Source of the DNA: Rhizosphaericola mali
GTDB taxonomy: Bacteria > Bacteroidota > Bacteroidia > Chitinophagales > Chitinophagaceae
Direction: 5' to 3'
DNA length: 64,000 nucleotides
Assembly (NCBI RefSeq): GCF_004337365.2
Contig: NZ_CP044016.1
Location: 248,001 to 312,000 of the forward strand
Positions within the stretch are counted from its first letter, which is position 1; each line of letters opens with the position of its first letter. Under the pieces are notes generated by a model. It was not told the origin of the DNA, made no database searches, and was given only the letters and a program-made list of their open reading frames with translations. Shown here piece by piece: positions 38,835-47,861 of this stretch. Position numbers and translations under genes: made by a program.

Positions 38835-39944
38835 ATGAGATTATTTTTCATTTCTCCATTGCTCGATGTATTAAAATTAAAAGGAATTCCAGAAGGAATA
38901 AGTAATATTATAGTGTTCCTTGTCGTAATCGTTTTAGTGATATTTGTTGGGAAAATTTTGCAGTATATTTTACGAAAAATAGCAGTGCAATTAGGAAAAT
39001 CGATGGACAAAGAGCATTTATTTGAATCTTGCATAAAATACCTTAATTGTCCCCTAACTTTTTTGCTGCCTTTTGCGTTATTGTATGGTTTTGTAGATTA
39101 TCTTCCTATGTCGCCACATGTCAATCTGATTTTTCTTAAAATTTTGACATTTGCCATCATTATAAGTATTGCATGGATTATTATCGGACTTATTTATATC
39201 GCAAGAGATGAAGTATATTTTTATTTTCATAAAAATGATACCGACAATTTAAAAGAACGAAAGGTGACTACACAGATACAATTTATCAGCCGCATATTGG
39301 TGGCTTGTGTTGTCGTGATTACCATATGTGTATTGCTTTTAAGTTTCGAACGATTTAGAGAATTAGGTACGACGATGTTGACAGGTGTCGGTATTAGTGG
39401 GATTATTATTGGGTTCGCTGCACAAAAATCACTGGGAAATCTATTAGCCGGCTTTCAGATTGCATTTACACAACCAATCCGTTTGGATGATGTTTTGGTT
39501 GTGGAAGGAGAGTGGGGACGTGTAGAAGAAATAACGCTGACTTATGTGGTGGTGAATATTTGGGATAAAAGAAGATTGGTTTTGCCAATTAATTATTTCA
39601 TAGAAAAACCATTTCAAAACTGGACAAGAACAACTGCCGATTTACTTGGAACTTCCTTTTTGTATGTAGATTACTCCGTTCCGTTAGAAAAAATTAGAGC
39701 AGAGTTCACTCGATTATTGGAACAAAATCCGATTTGGGATAAAAAAGTCAATGTGGTGCATGTCACGGATTTGAAAGAAAAATGTATGGAAATTCGTCTC
39801 TTGATGAGTGCCAAAGAAAGTGGTCCGCTATTTCAATTACGTTGTGATATACGCGAGGGGATGATTCAGTACATTGTTGCTAATTATCCAAATGCATTGA
39901 GTAAAACGAGGATAGAAATGTCTAAGGAAAAAATTGTGCTATAG
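38835..39944 (+). CDS. Small MscS-family mechanosensitive channel
   Basis: 369 aa. Transmembrane helices at about 20-45, 70-90 and 100-125, then the pore and beta domain: GVGISGIIIGFAAQKSLGNLLAGFQIAF, TQPIRLDDVLVVEGEWGRVEEI and a TYVVVNIWDKRRLVLPINYF segment in which the usual VPN is LPI. The motif RRLVLPINYFIEKPFQNWTR marks the subgroup of MscS-like proteins found across Bacteroidota. It is the second MscS gene within 6 kb but not closely related to the first (819 aa). Ungrouped; osmotic protection is presumed. Confidence 0.9.
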   Translation: MRLFFISPLLDVLKLKGIPEGISNIIVFLVVIVLVIFVGKILQYILRKIAVQLGKSMDKEHLFESCIKYLNCPLTFLLPFALLYGFVDYLPMSPHVNLIFLKILTFAIIISIAWIIIGLIYIARDEVYFYFHKNDTDNLKERKVTTQIQFISRILVACVVVITICVLLLSFERFRELGTTMLTGVGISGIIIGFAAQKSLGNLLAGFQIAFTQPIRLDDVLVVEGEWGRVEEITLTYVVVNIWDKRRLVLPINYFIEKPFQNWTRTTADLLGTSFLYVDYSVPLEKIRAEFTRLLEQNPIWDKKVNVVHVTDLKEKCMEIRLLMSAKESGPLFQLRCDIREGMIQYIVANYPNALSKTRIEMSKEKIVL

Positions 39945-40056
39945 TATTTCATGTCATATTTCGTTAAAATTTTAAATAGTTGAAAAGGTAAAGTTTGAAT
40001 AGTAGTAACTTTACCCTATCAAAAAATAAGGGCCATAATGACCCGAATACAACATT

Positions 40057-41154
40057 ATGGAAAATAATAATCAAGCAAAACCAGTCACCATTCTTACAGG
40101 ATTTTTGGGTGCTGGAAAAACAACTTTTTTAAACGCTTTAATTAAATCAGATACCACCAAACGTCCGATCATCGTTGAGAATGAGTTTGGCGAAGAAAAT
40201 ATAGATTCAGAATTGGTTATCGGAGCAGGAGATAAGATTTTCTCTTTTAGTGATGGTTGTGTTTGTTGTAGTTTGAATAATGAATTATTCGAATTATTAC
40301 GCCAAATGTGGTCCAATCGTGACAAATTTGATGAAATGATTATCGAGGCGACAGGTATCGCTGATCCAGGATTTATTGCCATGCCATTTATGGAAGATCC
40401 GAATATGGAAAATTTCTACAAATTGGATCGTGTTATTTGTTTGGTGGACGCGCAATTTATCGAAAGTGAATTGGAAAATACGGAAGAGGCGCGCAAACAA
40501 ATTGCCTTTAGCGATATTCTTTTAATTACAAAAACCGATTTAGTTGATGCCGATAAATTGCATCAAATTAAACATATTTTAAAAGATATCAATCCTTGGG
40601 CGACAGTTTTGGAAGGAAATAATAAAGATGGTTATCCTATCGATAAAATTCGCCAATTGACACGTGAAAATATTGACAACGCCATCATGGAAGATACGCA
40701 AAATCAATATGAAGCAGAAATAGAAGAAGAACATCATCACGACCACGATCATGAACATCATCACCATGACCACCACGATCATGCACATGAAGGACATCAT
40801 CATGAACATGGAGAGCATTGTGAGCATCACAGTCACCATCACGGTATTGAGTCTTTTAGTGTAAAATATGACGGTGTATTTGATTTGGAAAAATTACAAG
40901 ATGCCTTAATCGACATTTTGAATGATAATGACAATTTAGTTTATCGTGTCAAAGGATTTGTTCATGTGAAAGATATTCCAAACAGATTGGTCGTGCAGTT
41001 AGTCGGTACACTTCTAACAATTACCGACGGACAAGCTTGGAAAGAAAATGAAGAAAAAATAAGTCGTTTAGTTTTCATTGGGAAAGGAATTAACGAAGAA
41101 CAAGTAGAAAAGGCAATTCGTGATTGTCAAACAAAAGTAGTTGAAAAGGTATAG
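40057..41154 (+). CDS. COG0523 (CobW/ZigA-type) GTP-dependent metal chaperone with His-rich loop
   Basis: 365 aa G3E GTPase. Walker A GFLGAGKTT (residues 15-23), the metal-binding GCVCCS (67-72), Walker B region MIIEATGIADP and the base-recognition TKTD. Between the GTPase and C-terminal domains is a remarkable His-rich stretch (about residues 225-263, bases 40729-40845) with more than twenty His interspersed with Asp/Glu, a likely Zn(II) store. Family members deliver Zn or other metals to client enzymes, often under zinc starvation. A hairpin GGTAAAGTT/AACTTTACC lies 40 bp upstream (39987-40015) and could be regulatory; no Zur box is claimed. Confidence 0.93.
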   Translation: MENNNQAKPVTILTGFLGAGKTTFLNALIKSDTTKRPIIVENEFGEENIDSELVIGAGDKIFSFSDGCVCCSLNNELFELLRQMWSNRDKFDEMIIEATGIADPGFIAMPFMEDPNMENFYKLDRVICLVDAQFIESELENTEEARKQIAFSDILLITKTDLVDADKLHQIKHILKDINPWATVLEGNNKDGYPIDKIRQLTRENIDNAIMEDTQNQYEAEIEEEHHHDHDHEHHHHDHHDHAHEGHHHEHGEHCEHHSHHHGIESFSVKYDGVFDLEKLQDALIDILNDNDNLVYRVKGFVHVKDIPNRLVVQLVGTLLTITDGQAWKENEEKISRLVFIGKGINEEQVEKAIRDCQTKVVEKV

Positions 41155-41275
41155 TTTATAGTTTTTAGTAAGAAGGAAGAAGTTTGAAAACGATTTAGTT
41201 TTCAAGCTTCTTTTTTTTATTGTAAAAAACATATACTTTGTACCAATTATTGATGTACTAATCTGACGATGTGTG

Positions 41276-42508
41276 ATGGAACAAAAAAAGGAAAAATCTA
41301 AATTATATAAAGTCTTAACTAATATTGCACTTTGGGTATTTGTGGCGATTATTGTTGGTACCATTTTGGGTGTTACTGCGCCCGAGATGGCGAAGAAAAT
41401 GGATGTTATCAGCCATTATTTTATTGAAATAATCAAAGTTTTTACTGGACCGATTATCTTTTTGACTTTGGTTACGGGTATTAGTAGTATGGGTGACTTG
41501 AAAAAAGTGGGACGTATTGGATTTAAAGCGCTGATGTATTTTGAGGTGGTTTCCATTTTTTCCTTAGCTATTGGTATTTTGATCGCCCATTACTTCCAAC
41601 CTGGCAGTGTGGATATATCCAAATTACATCATGGAGACGCCTCCAAATATACAACGGGTCCAAAACAAGACATTAGCCTTTTGCATTTGATTAAAACAAA
41701 TTTTACACTACAGGTTTTAATCGTCAGTATCATCACTGGAATTGTAGTTAATAAATTAAAGTTCAAAGATAAAGTCATCGAAAAATTCCATTTCGTTGAA
41801 AAATATGTTTTCATGGCTTTGAAATTGGTGATGTATCTCGCTCCATTAGCCGCATTTGGAGGTATTGCTTCTGCTGTGGGTAACTATGGAATTAAAACGT
41901 TGATTCCTTTGGGTAAATTAGTAGGTTCTGTATATGCAACGATGATTTTGTTTATCCTTTGCGTATTGTGGCCGATACTCCATTTTTATTGTAAAGTCAA
42001 TTTATTCAAATTTTTACAACACATTAAAGAGGAACTATTGCTCGTCTGGGGAACTTCGTCTTCCGAACCTGCATTACCAGCTATGATGCAAAAATTAGAG
42101 GCGATGGGTTGCAGTAAATCTGTCGTGGGATTGGTTATTCCGACAGGATATTCTTTTAATTTGGATGGTACGGCGATTTATTTGAGTATGTCTGTTTTGT
42201 TTATCGCGCAGTTGTACAATGTGCATTTAAGTTTTGAAGAACTAGGCTCCATACTATTGATATTAATGATAACAAGCAAAGGTGCTGCAGGTGTGACTGG
42301 AAGTGGATTTGTCGTATTAGCCTCTACATTAACGGCTATTCATAAAATCCCATTAGAGGGGTTGGGCTTTTTATTAGGGGTGGATAAGTTTATGAGTGAA
42401 GCAAGAGCCTTAACCAATGTAATCGGCAATGGAATCGCGACGATTGTTATTTCCAAAAGTGAAAAAGAATTACATTTAATTCCGGGCAAAGATTCTATTG
42501 CAGAATAA
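41276..42508 (+). CDS. Dicarboxylate/amino acid:cation symporter (DAACS family)
   Basis: 410 aa, eight transmembrane segments plus two re-entrant hairpins. The first hairpin is WGTSSSEPALPAMMQKLE and the NMDGT-like motif in TM7 reads FNLDGTAIYLSMS; the second hairpin is TSKGAAGVTGSGFVVLAST. These match GltP/DctA-type symporters that import glutamate, aspartate or C4-dicarboxylates with Na+ or H+. The ATG at 41276 is preferred; a GTG sits one codon upstream. A perfect palindrome lies after the stop codon, shared with the MarR gene. Confidence 0.95.
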   Translation: MEQKKEKSKLYKVLTNIALWVFVAIIVGTILGVTAPEMAKKMDVISHYFIEIIKVFTGPIIFLTLVTGISSMGDLKKVGRIGFKALMYFEVVSIFSLAIGILIAHYFQPGSVDISKLHHGDASKYTTGPKQDISLLHLIKTNFTLQVLIVSIITGIVVNKLKFKDKVIEKFHFVEKYVFMALKLVMYLAPLAAFGGIASAVGNYGIKTLIPLGKLVGSVYATMILFILCVLWPILHFYCKVNLFKFLQHIKEELLLVWGTSSSEPALPAMMQKLEAMGCSKSVVGLVIPTGYSFNLDGTAIYLSMSVLFIAQLYNVHLSFEELGSILLILMITSKGAAGVTGSGFVVLASTLTAIHKIPLEGLGFLLGVDKFMSEARALTNVIGNGIATIVISKSEKELHLIPGKDSIAE

Positions 42509-42531
42509 CAGATTGATTATTCAATTATGTT

Positions 42532-42578
42532 AAAACTATTTCAATTAGTTGACTAATTCAACTAATTGAAATAGTTTT
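42532..42578. promoter_or_regulatory. Perfect 21-bp inverted repeat: MarR operator and/or terminator
   Basis: Two exact 21-bp arms flank a 5-nt loop. The left arm begins AAAACTATTTCAATTAG and the right ends CTAATTGAAATAGTTTT. Inside is a smaller palindrome AATTAGTTGACTAATT typical in style of MarR-family sites. It ends 5 nt before the marR start codon and follows the symporter stop by 23 nt. Confidence 0.7.
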
Positions 42579-42583
42579 GTTTT

Positions 42584-43021
42584 ATGAAAGACAATATTGA
42601 AACGTTTAGAAGATTTAATAGATTTTATACGAATGTCATTGGTCTATTGAATAAACAGATTTTGAATAGTGGTTATACCTTGATTGAAGCTAGGATCCTT
42701 TACGAGATTTCTCAAAAGGAGAATATAAAGGCTTTAGAATTATTGGAACTTCTACAAATGGATAAAGGTTATTTGAGTCGGATTTTGAAAAAATTTGAAG
42801 CCCAAAAACTTATCAGCCGAATTGTTTCGTCAGAGGACAAGAGAGTTAATTCACTCCAACTAACCAATCTTGGAATGGATGAAATACAAAAATTAGATTT
42901 TGCGTCTTCTTCACAAGCTGAAATGATTTTACGTAAATTATCTACTGCCGAACAAATTACTTTGATTGACGCATTTGGGCAAATAACTGATTTGTTAAAT
43001 AAAACTATGACGAATGAATAA
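42584..43021 (+). CDS. MarR family transcriptional regulator
   Basis: 145 aa. The winged helix-turn-helix is seen in YTLIEARILYEISQKE, LLQMDKGYLSRILKKFEAQKLI and the wing SRIVSSEDKRVNSLQLT. Its N-terminus FRRFNRFYTNVIGLLNKQIL strongly resembles the MarR half of the MarR-GNAT fusion proteins. The next gene is a GNAT acetyltransferase overlapping by 8 bp, so the fusion appears to be split here. The start codon lies only 5 nt from a perfect inverted repeat, so it probably represses itself and may have an unusual initiation site. Confidence 0.88.
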   Translation: MKDNIETFRRFNRFYTNVIGLLNKQILNSGYTLIEARILYEISQKENIKALELLELLQMDKGYLSRILKKFEAQKLISRIVSSEDKRVNSLQLTNLGMDEIQKLDFASSSQAEMILRKLSTAEQITLIDAFGQITDLLNKTMTNE

Positions 43022-43535
43022 TAATAGTACAGATTTATCAAAAAATATAATAGTTAGAACTGAATTAAAACCAGGAGATGCTTCTTTTATAATTTACAAA
43101 CAAGCATTGTTGTATAATACTGAATATAATTTTGGATTAGATTTTGAAAATTATGTAATGAAAGGAGTGTCGGAGTTTCTTAAAAATTATAATCCTGACA
43201 AGGACCGTGTATGGATTTGCGAATGCGATGGTCAGATGATAGGCTCCTTGGTTTTGGTGCACAAAGAGAATAATGTAGCTCAATTGAGATATTTTTTTAT
43301 TGACGCACAATTTCGTGGACATGGTCTTGGTAAAAAACTGATGGGCTTGTTTATGGATTATTATCATAGTCAAAAGTTTAGTTCAGCTTTCTTATGGACT
43401 ATGGATGGATTGGATTCTGCCATAGCCTTATATAAAAAGTTTGGATTCTGCTTGACACAAGAGATTAGATCCAAGACTTTTGGTAAGGAAGTTTTGGAAA
43501 AAAGACTAGACTTAAATACTTCTAAGTTTAGTTGA
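43014..43535 (+). CDS. GNAT family N-acetyltransferase
   Basis: 173 aa. The GNAT core has VWICECDGQMIGSLVLV (beta strands), the acetyl-CoA binding motif A QFRGHGLGKKLMGLFMDYY (R/Q-x-x-G-x-G/A) and the C-terminal LYKKFGF. Its start overlaps the last 8 bp of the marR gene in another frame, giving translational coupling. The relative order and similarity to bifunctional MarR-GNAT proteins suggest it acts with the regulator. The substrate is unknown; related fusions are thought to sense or modify small molecules. Confidence 0.88.
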   Translation: MNNNSTDLSKNIIVRTELKPGDASFIIYKQALLYNTEYNFGLDFENYVMKGVSEFLKNYNPDKDRVWICECDGQMIGSLVLVHKENNVAQLRYFFIDAQFRGHGLGKKLMGLFMDYYHSQKFSSAFLWTMDGLDSAIALYKKFGFCLTQEIRSKTFGKEVLEKRLDLNTSKFS

Positions 43536-43585
43536 ATGAATTCTTAGAAAATGCTTATCCTTGCAAATAAAACCCAAACTAATCG

Positions 43586-44317
43586 ATGATAAAATTATTT
43601 TGTAGTAGTATAATTTTAACGCTATTTACTATTCTCAAATCTTTTGCCCAAAGTGATCATGACTATGTTGTTACTGTGAATAATGATACATTACACAATC
43701 GTTTTGTAGTCAAAGTAAATCCTGGTGAAAATGTAATAAAATTGACGGATAGTGATAGTTGGCAACATTGGGAATTTCCATTAGATAGTTTACGATATTT
43801 CTATTTTAAAAATACAGGTTGGTATTTAGCTGAAAAAATGGAAAATCCTAAAGATTCTAACAAACCAAGGATGTTTGATAAGCAAAAAAACTTTTTTGAC
43901 TTACTTAGTAAAAAACGAAAAGAGGTTTCTATTTATGATATTTTTTTCCCCGAAAGTCGAGATAATGAGACATATAATCTGGGTAATTGGGGGTCGGTAA
44001 TTGGAACTAGAACACAAACTAAAGTACGTGTTAATACAAAAGGCATAAATAGTTGGTATGAGTATGAATTTACTCATTACTCTAGTTCTGTATTGGGAAA
44101 AAATTCAATGATGTACCTTTATAATGATAATCTTGGCCTTACTAAAATTGGCTTTTTAGATCCTGATTATTATTTAAAAGTACAAGTCGAAGCTTTGTCA
44201 GAAATATTTACTGCTTATTTGGGTGATCGACCAGATTTATTGAATCCATTTCTTGCTGATAAAAAATTCGACTATGATCACATCCACAGATTTTTGAAAA
44301 AATATTTCTCCAAATAA
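43586..44317 (+). CDS. Secreted hypothetical protein, paralogue 1
   Basis: 243 aa, not recognised. Signal peptide MIKLFCSSIILTLFTILKSFAQ, then a single domain rich in aromatic residues and ending FDYDHIHRFLKKYFSK. It shares many positions with the next gene: VTVNNDTLHNRFVVKV versus INFNQDTIKDYFIAKV, FPLDSLRYFYF versus YPLDSVFCFSY, NLGNWGSVIGTRTQTKV versus NLGDWGSLFGTKTTTKV, and the C-terminal tail. There is no catalytic motif. Periplasmic or surface location is inferred from the leader. A tandem duplication, not fused, 22 bp before its twin. Confidence 0.75.
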   Translation: MIKLFCSSIILTLFTILKSFAQSDHDYVVTVNNDTLHNRFVVKVNPGENVIKLTDSDSWQHWEFPLDSLRYFYFKNTGWYLAEKMENPKDSNKPRMFDKQKNFFDLLSKKRKEVSIYDIFFPESRDNETYNLGNWGSVIGTRTQTKVRVNTKGINSWYEYEFTHYSSSVLGKNSMMYLYNDNLGLTKIGFLDPDYYLKVQVEALSEIFTAYLGDRPDLLNPFLADKKFDYDHIHRFLKKYFSK

Positions 44318-44339
44318 AAACACCTACCAAAATTACTTT

Positions 44340-45116
44340 ATGAAAAAAATGTGGATTCTCTCAATATTGAGTTGCTTTTTATTTACTACACAACAATCAT
44401 TTGGGCAGGCGTATGATAATTACATTATCAACTTTAATCAAGATACGATTAAAGATTATTTTATCGCCAAAGTGGATATGGAGCGTAATATTATGCGCGT
44501 AAAAGAGAAAAAAGGTGGTAAAAGTTTCGATTATCCTTTAGATAGTGTGTTTTGTTTTAGCTATTACGATATCCCGTGGAGATTAGCTGAAAGAATGCAA
44601 GAATTACCAAATGCCAAATTTGATGAGCGATTATTTTCCAAAACTTGGACATGGATGGATTTACTTGCTAAAAAACGAGGACATAATGATGATGAACATT
44701 TCATTTATCTGCCAGACACAGATAGAAATAGTACGTTTAATTTGGGAGATTGGGGCTCATTGTTTGGAACGAAAACAACTACAAAAGTAACTGTAGCAGT
44801 TAAAGGGAAAACTCGTTGGTATGAATATCATTTTATTTACAATTCTGGATATTCCTTTGGTATGAATACTTTACATCCAAGCACTGCTTATGCAGGGACT
44901 AACTCCATAATGTATTTATATAATGATAGTTTAGGTTTGGCAAAAGTGTATTATCTCGATAATAACAAATATTCTGATGAGGCAAAATATGCAGTTAGAG
45001 ATATCCTAAAGGCTTATACTTCGGATCGTCCAGATTTAATGAAAGATTTAATTTCTGAGTACAACTATGACTATGAACACATCCACAAATTTTTGAAAAA
45101 ATATTTTTCCAAATAA
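44340..45116 (+). CDS. Secreted hypothetical protein, paralogue 2
   Basis: 258 aa, the tandem paralogue of the 43586 gene, with signal peptide ending QQSFGQ. It carries the same skeleton but with a 20-residue Gly/Ser/Thr-rich insertion (SGYSFGMNTLHPSTAYAGT) before NSIMYLYNDSLGLAKV. The C-terminal DYEHIHKFLKKYFSK is the most conserved part in both copies. A strong terminator follows, so the two genes form one operon. Function unknown. Confidence 0.75.
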   Translation: MKKMWILSILSCFLFTTQQSFGQAYDNYIINFNQDTIKDYFIAKVDMERNIMRVKEKKGGKSFDYPLDSVFCFSYYDIPWRLAERMQELPNAKFDERLFSKTWTWMDLLAKKRGHNDDEHFIYLPDTDRNSTFNLGDWGSLFGTKTTTKVTVAVKGKTRWYEYHFIYNSGYSFGMNTLHPSTAYAGTNSIMYLYNDSLGLAKVYYLDNNKYSDEAKYAVRDILKAYTSDRPDLMKDLISEYNYDYEHIHKFLKKYFSK

Positions 45117-45156
45117 AAACTCAAGGCGTTCCATATTGGAACGCCTTGAGTTTTTA
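45114..45156. terminator. Strong terminator between paralogue 2 and tlpA
   Basis: Seventeen-bp arms (ACTCAAGGCGTTCCA / TGGAACGCCTTGAGT core) with a 3-nt loop, flanked by A and T tracts, between convergent genes. Confidence 0.95.
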
Positions 45157-45170
45157 AGAGAATGTACAAT

Positions 45171-45683
45171 TTAGCTTTTGTATTTTTCTATAAGTGTTGC
45201 AATTGTTTGTTCTGTCAATTTATTGCCTTGTAATGATGGAAAACCTTCCCAACGGACGATTCCTTTTGGATCAATGAGTAATACATGCGGAATTCCTTGA
45301 ATTTCCAATTCTTTTGAAGTACGATCTTTTGGGTCGATCGCTTCGGAATATTCAATTACGGGCGTTTTCATTTTATGAACCACTTCTTCTGATTCATTAC
45401 TTATGCCCATGACGACTAAATGATCTTTGAACTTCTTTTGAAACTCATTTAAAGAAGGAATGAATTTTCTACATGGGCCGCACCAAGTTGCCCAAAAATC
45501 CACTAGAATAAATTTACCTGCAGTATCAGGTTGGGCGGTTAACCATTTTTCCACTTGCAATTGTGGCGCTTTTTTATTCAAATAAGACTTTGCCCATAGT
45601 TGTTTCCCATTATTGGATTCTTGCGCGTGAATAACTGTTGTAATAGTAAATAGGGAAAATAGTATAAGGATTGCTTTTTGCAT
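45171..45683 (-). CDS. TlpA family periplasmic thioredoxin
   Basis: 170 aa from the ATG at 45683, since MQKAILILFSLFTITTVIHAQ is a clean signal peptide; the longer frame to 45728 is rejected. The thioredoxin fold has the redox motif FWATWCGPCRKF, a conserved cis-Pro region GIPHVLLIDPKG and the insert typical for TlpA/ResA. It is 50 bp after dsbD on the same strand, so it is likely the periplasmic protein that DsbD keeps reduced. Confidence 0.93.
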   Translation of the reverse strand: MQKAILILFSLFTITTVIHAQESNNGKQLWAKSYLNKKAPQLQVEKWLTAQPDTAGKFILVDFWATWCGPCRKFIPSLNEFQKKFKDHLVVMGISNESEEVVHKMKTPVIEYSEAIDPKDRTSKELEIQGIPHVLLIDPKGIVRWEGFPSLQGNKLTEQTIATLIEKYKS

Positions 45684-45733
45684 AGAATTGTATTTGATGT
45701 AAGTGCGTAGTGCTATTGCACTACGCAAATCTT

Positions 45734-47758
45734 TTATTTTTCTTTTTCGAAATTGCTTTTTACCAAATCCAAATGTTTGATAAATTTTTGAATATCTGGA
45801 TCATAACCATATTTGGTGTTGTCCAATGGCTTCTGATCTGCATCGATAAACATGTATAAAGGTTGTGCATTGAATCCAAATTTAGTCTTTTCATAGTCCA
45901 AATTCTTATCGCCCAATGTTGAAATTTCTTTACCATTTTTATCTTTATAGACTTGGCTGGATGGAAGATCAGAATACTCATCCACATACAAACTGATAAT
46001 GACAAAATCATTTCTCAATCTATTTAATACGTCTGGATTACTCCAAACTTCATTTTCCATTTTACGACAATTAGGGCAAGAATGACCCGTGAAATCCAAC
46101 ATAATTGGTTTGTTCAAGGCTTTGGATGCGGCGATACCTTCATCCAAATCGTAATAGGTAGTCAAGCCAAATGGCGCATCATGTAATTTATCTGTATACA
46201 ATTTTGGAGGTAATGCGGCTGATGTTCCTGCGGCAGGAGCTACATTCGCACTATTTCCAATTTTATATTGCAATTCATCCAAATTAAAATCTTGTGTCGT
46301 TGTCGGAGGTAATAATCCACTCATTGCTTTTAATGGTGCCCCCCAAAGTCCTGGGAATAAATACAAGCCAAAACAAAAGACTGCAATGGCAAAAAATAAT
46401 CTTGGGATAGAAATATATTTCAAATCGCTATCGTGGGAGAATTTCAATTTACCCAATAAATATAAGCCACATAAGAAACTCAATACGATCCAAATCACTA
46501 AGAATATTTCTCTATCCAACAAATGCCATCCATAAATTAAATCTACACTAGACAAAAATTTCATTGCCAAAGCCAACTCTACAAATCCGAATACCACTTT
46601 GACACTATTCAACCAACCACCACTTTTCGGTAAGGATTTTAATAATGATGGGAAAAATGCAAACAAAGAAAATGGAATAGCCAAACCTGCACTCAATCCT
46701 AACATTCCAAAAACAGGAGCCATTTTAGCAGAAGTTCCACTTACTTGTGCCAACAAAGTTCCTACAATCGGACCTGTGCATGAGAATGATACAATGACCA
46801 ACGTCAATGCCATGAAGAAAATTCCTAATAAACCGCCTTTACCAGCTTTTTCATCTGCTTTATTTGCCCAACTACTTGGAAGCGTTAATTCAAAAGCACC
46901 GAAGAAAGATATAGCAAATATTAAGAAGATTAAGAAGAATAAAATATTAGCAACCGAACTAGTTGCGATTTTATACATCGCAGCATCACCGGCAACTTTT
47001 GTGATGATAAAAGTCGGAATGGTATATATCAAAATGATCGATAACGAATACCAAATTGCATTTCGCACTCCTTCTGCCTTAGTGCTACTTTTTTTCAAAA
47101 AGAAACTTACTGTAACAGGTATTAATGGGAATACACAAGGAGTAAACACCATGATCAAACCTGCTAAGAAACAAGTCCAAAAAATACTCAATGCGGAAGA
47201 ATCTTTTGCTCCAACTGTTGGCTCTTCTACAGACGCATTGGCAACACTTGATTTGTTTGTATCTATGCCTGTTGCAACTGTTGTATTGCCACTTATCCCA
47301 ACAGAAAATGTCGTGTCTCCACTTGGAAAATCTGTATTTAATTTGCCTAACCAGCTGTAAGTTCCTTTTACACGGATATCTTCACTAGCAGGTATATATA
47401 AGGTTTCAGATATGGTATTGCTGTCTGAAAAGAAGAAAATTTCTTGACCTGCGTCCGCATCAGTTGCAGATTGCAATTTGCCATCTTCTGTTATTTTATC
47501 CTCTGGTTTGGTGTATTTCTCCAAACTTTTATCTAAGCTAAATGATGAGATAAATGCATCATCTTTAGCTTTTGAAGCTAGGGAAAATAATTTGAATCCA
47601 GTAGGTAATTCGGTATGTATGATCAGATTAACTACAGAATCACTCACACGATTCGCCGCAATCGTAATGGTCGGTTTGTCAGTTTTCTGTGCTTGTGTTG
47701 TGTTTGATAATTGCAACATCAACAACGCAAACAAAATTATACGTGAGAAAAATTTCAT
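45734..47758 (-). CDS. dsbD: Thiol:disulfide interchange protein DsbD, N-terminal domain without Cys
   Basis: 674 aa. Signal peptide (to TQAQ), an N-terminal beta domain (25-160) similar in layout to nDsbD but with no Cys at all, then the CcdA-type membrane domain (about 190-470) with the redox Cys in VFTPCVFPLIPV and VSFSCTGPIVG, and a C-terminal thioredoxin domain with HSCPNCRKME. It passes electrons from cytosolic thioredoxin through the membrane to periplasmic acceptors. The missing N-terminal Cys pair is present in the separate 47862 gene just upstream. Operon with tlpA. Confidence 0.92.
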   Translation of the reverse strand: MKFFSRIILFALLMLQLSNTTQAQKTDKPTITIAANRVSDSVVNLIIHTELPTGFKLFSLASKAKDDAFISSFSLDKSLEKYTKPEDKITEDGKLQSATDADAGQEIFFFSDSNTISETLYIPASEDIRVKGTYSWLGKLNTDFPSGDTTFSVGISGNTTVATGIDTNKSSVANASVEEPTVGAKDSSALSIFWTCFLAGLIMVFTPCVFPLIPVTVSFFLKKSSTKAEGVRNAIWYSLSIILIYTIPTFIITKVAGDAAMYKIATSSVANILFFLIFLIFAISFFGAFELTLPSSWANKADEKAGKGGLLGIFFMALTLVIVSFSCTGPIVGTLLAQVSGTSAKMAPVFGMLGLSAGLAIPFSLFAFFPSLLKSLPKSGGWLNSVKVVFGFVELALAMKFLSSVDLIYGWHLLDREIFLVIWIVLSFLCGLYLLGKLKFSHDSDLKYISIPRLFFAIAVFCFGLYLFPGLWGAPLKAMSGLLPPTTTQDFNLDELQYKIGNSANVAPAAGTSAALPPKLYTDKLHDAPFGLTTYYDLDEGIAASKALNKPIMLDFTGHSCPNCRKMENEVWSNPDVLNRLRNDFVIISLYVDEYSDLPSSQVYKDKNGKEISTLGDKNLDYEKTKFGFNAQPLYMFIDADQKPLDNTKYGYDPDIQKFIKHLDLVKSNFEKEK

Positions 47759-47792
47759 TTAAAAAATCTTTGAAAAATGAATTAGCAGATTA

Positions 47793-47833
47793 GTAAAGAA
47801 AAAGTTTGCCATTTACAAGAGGGCAAACTTTTC
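47793..47833 (-). terminator. Terminator after the nDsbD-like gene
   Basis: Stem GAAAAGTTTGCC / GGCAAACTTTTTC with an 11-nt loop; on the minus strand it is followed by TTTCTTT. It lies between the nDsbD-like gene and dsbD, so part of transcription would stop here. Confidence 0.75.
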
Positions 47834-47861
47834 CGATATAGCTAGAATATTGTGTTGATAA

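Noticed and set aside
40579-40842. Minus-strand frame rich in Met and Val opposite the His-rich loop
   Set aside because: It mirrors the CAT/CAC codons of the His-rich segment of the GTPase and is an artefact of composition.
40729-40845. Short-period CAT/CAC-rich stretch as a possible CRISPR or tandem repeat
   Set aside because: It codes for the His-rich loop of the GTPase in frame and has no spacer structure.
46599-47360. 253-codon plus-strand frame opposite dsbD
   Set aside because: Long but antisense to a CDS with complete domains; its protein has no motif and arises from codon bias.
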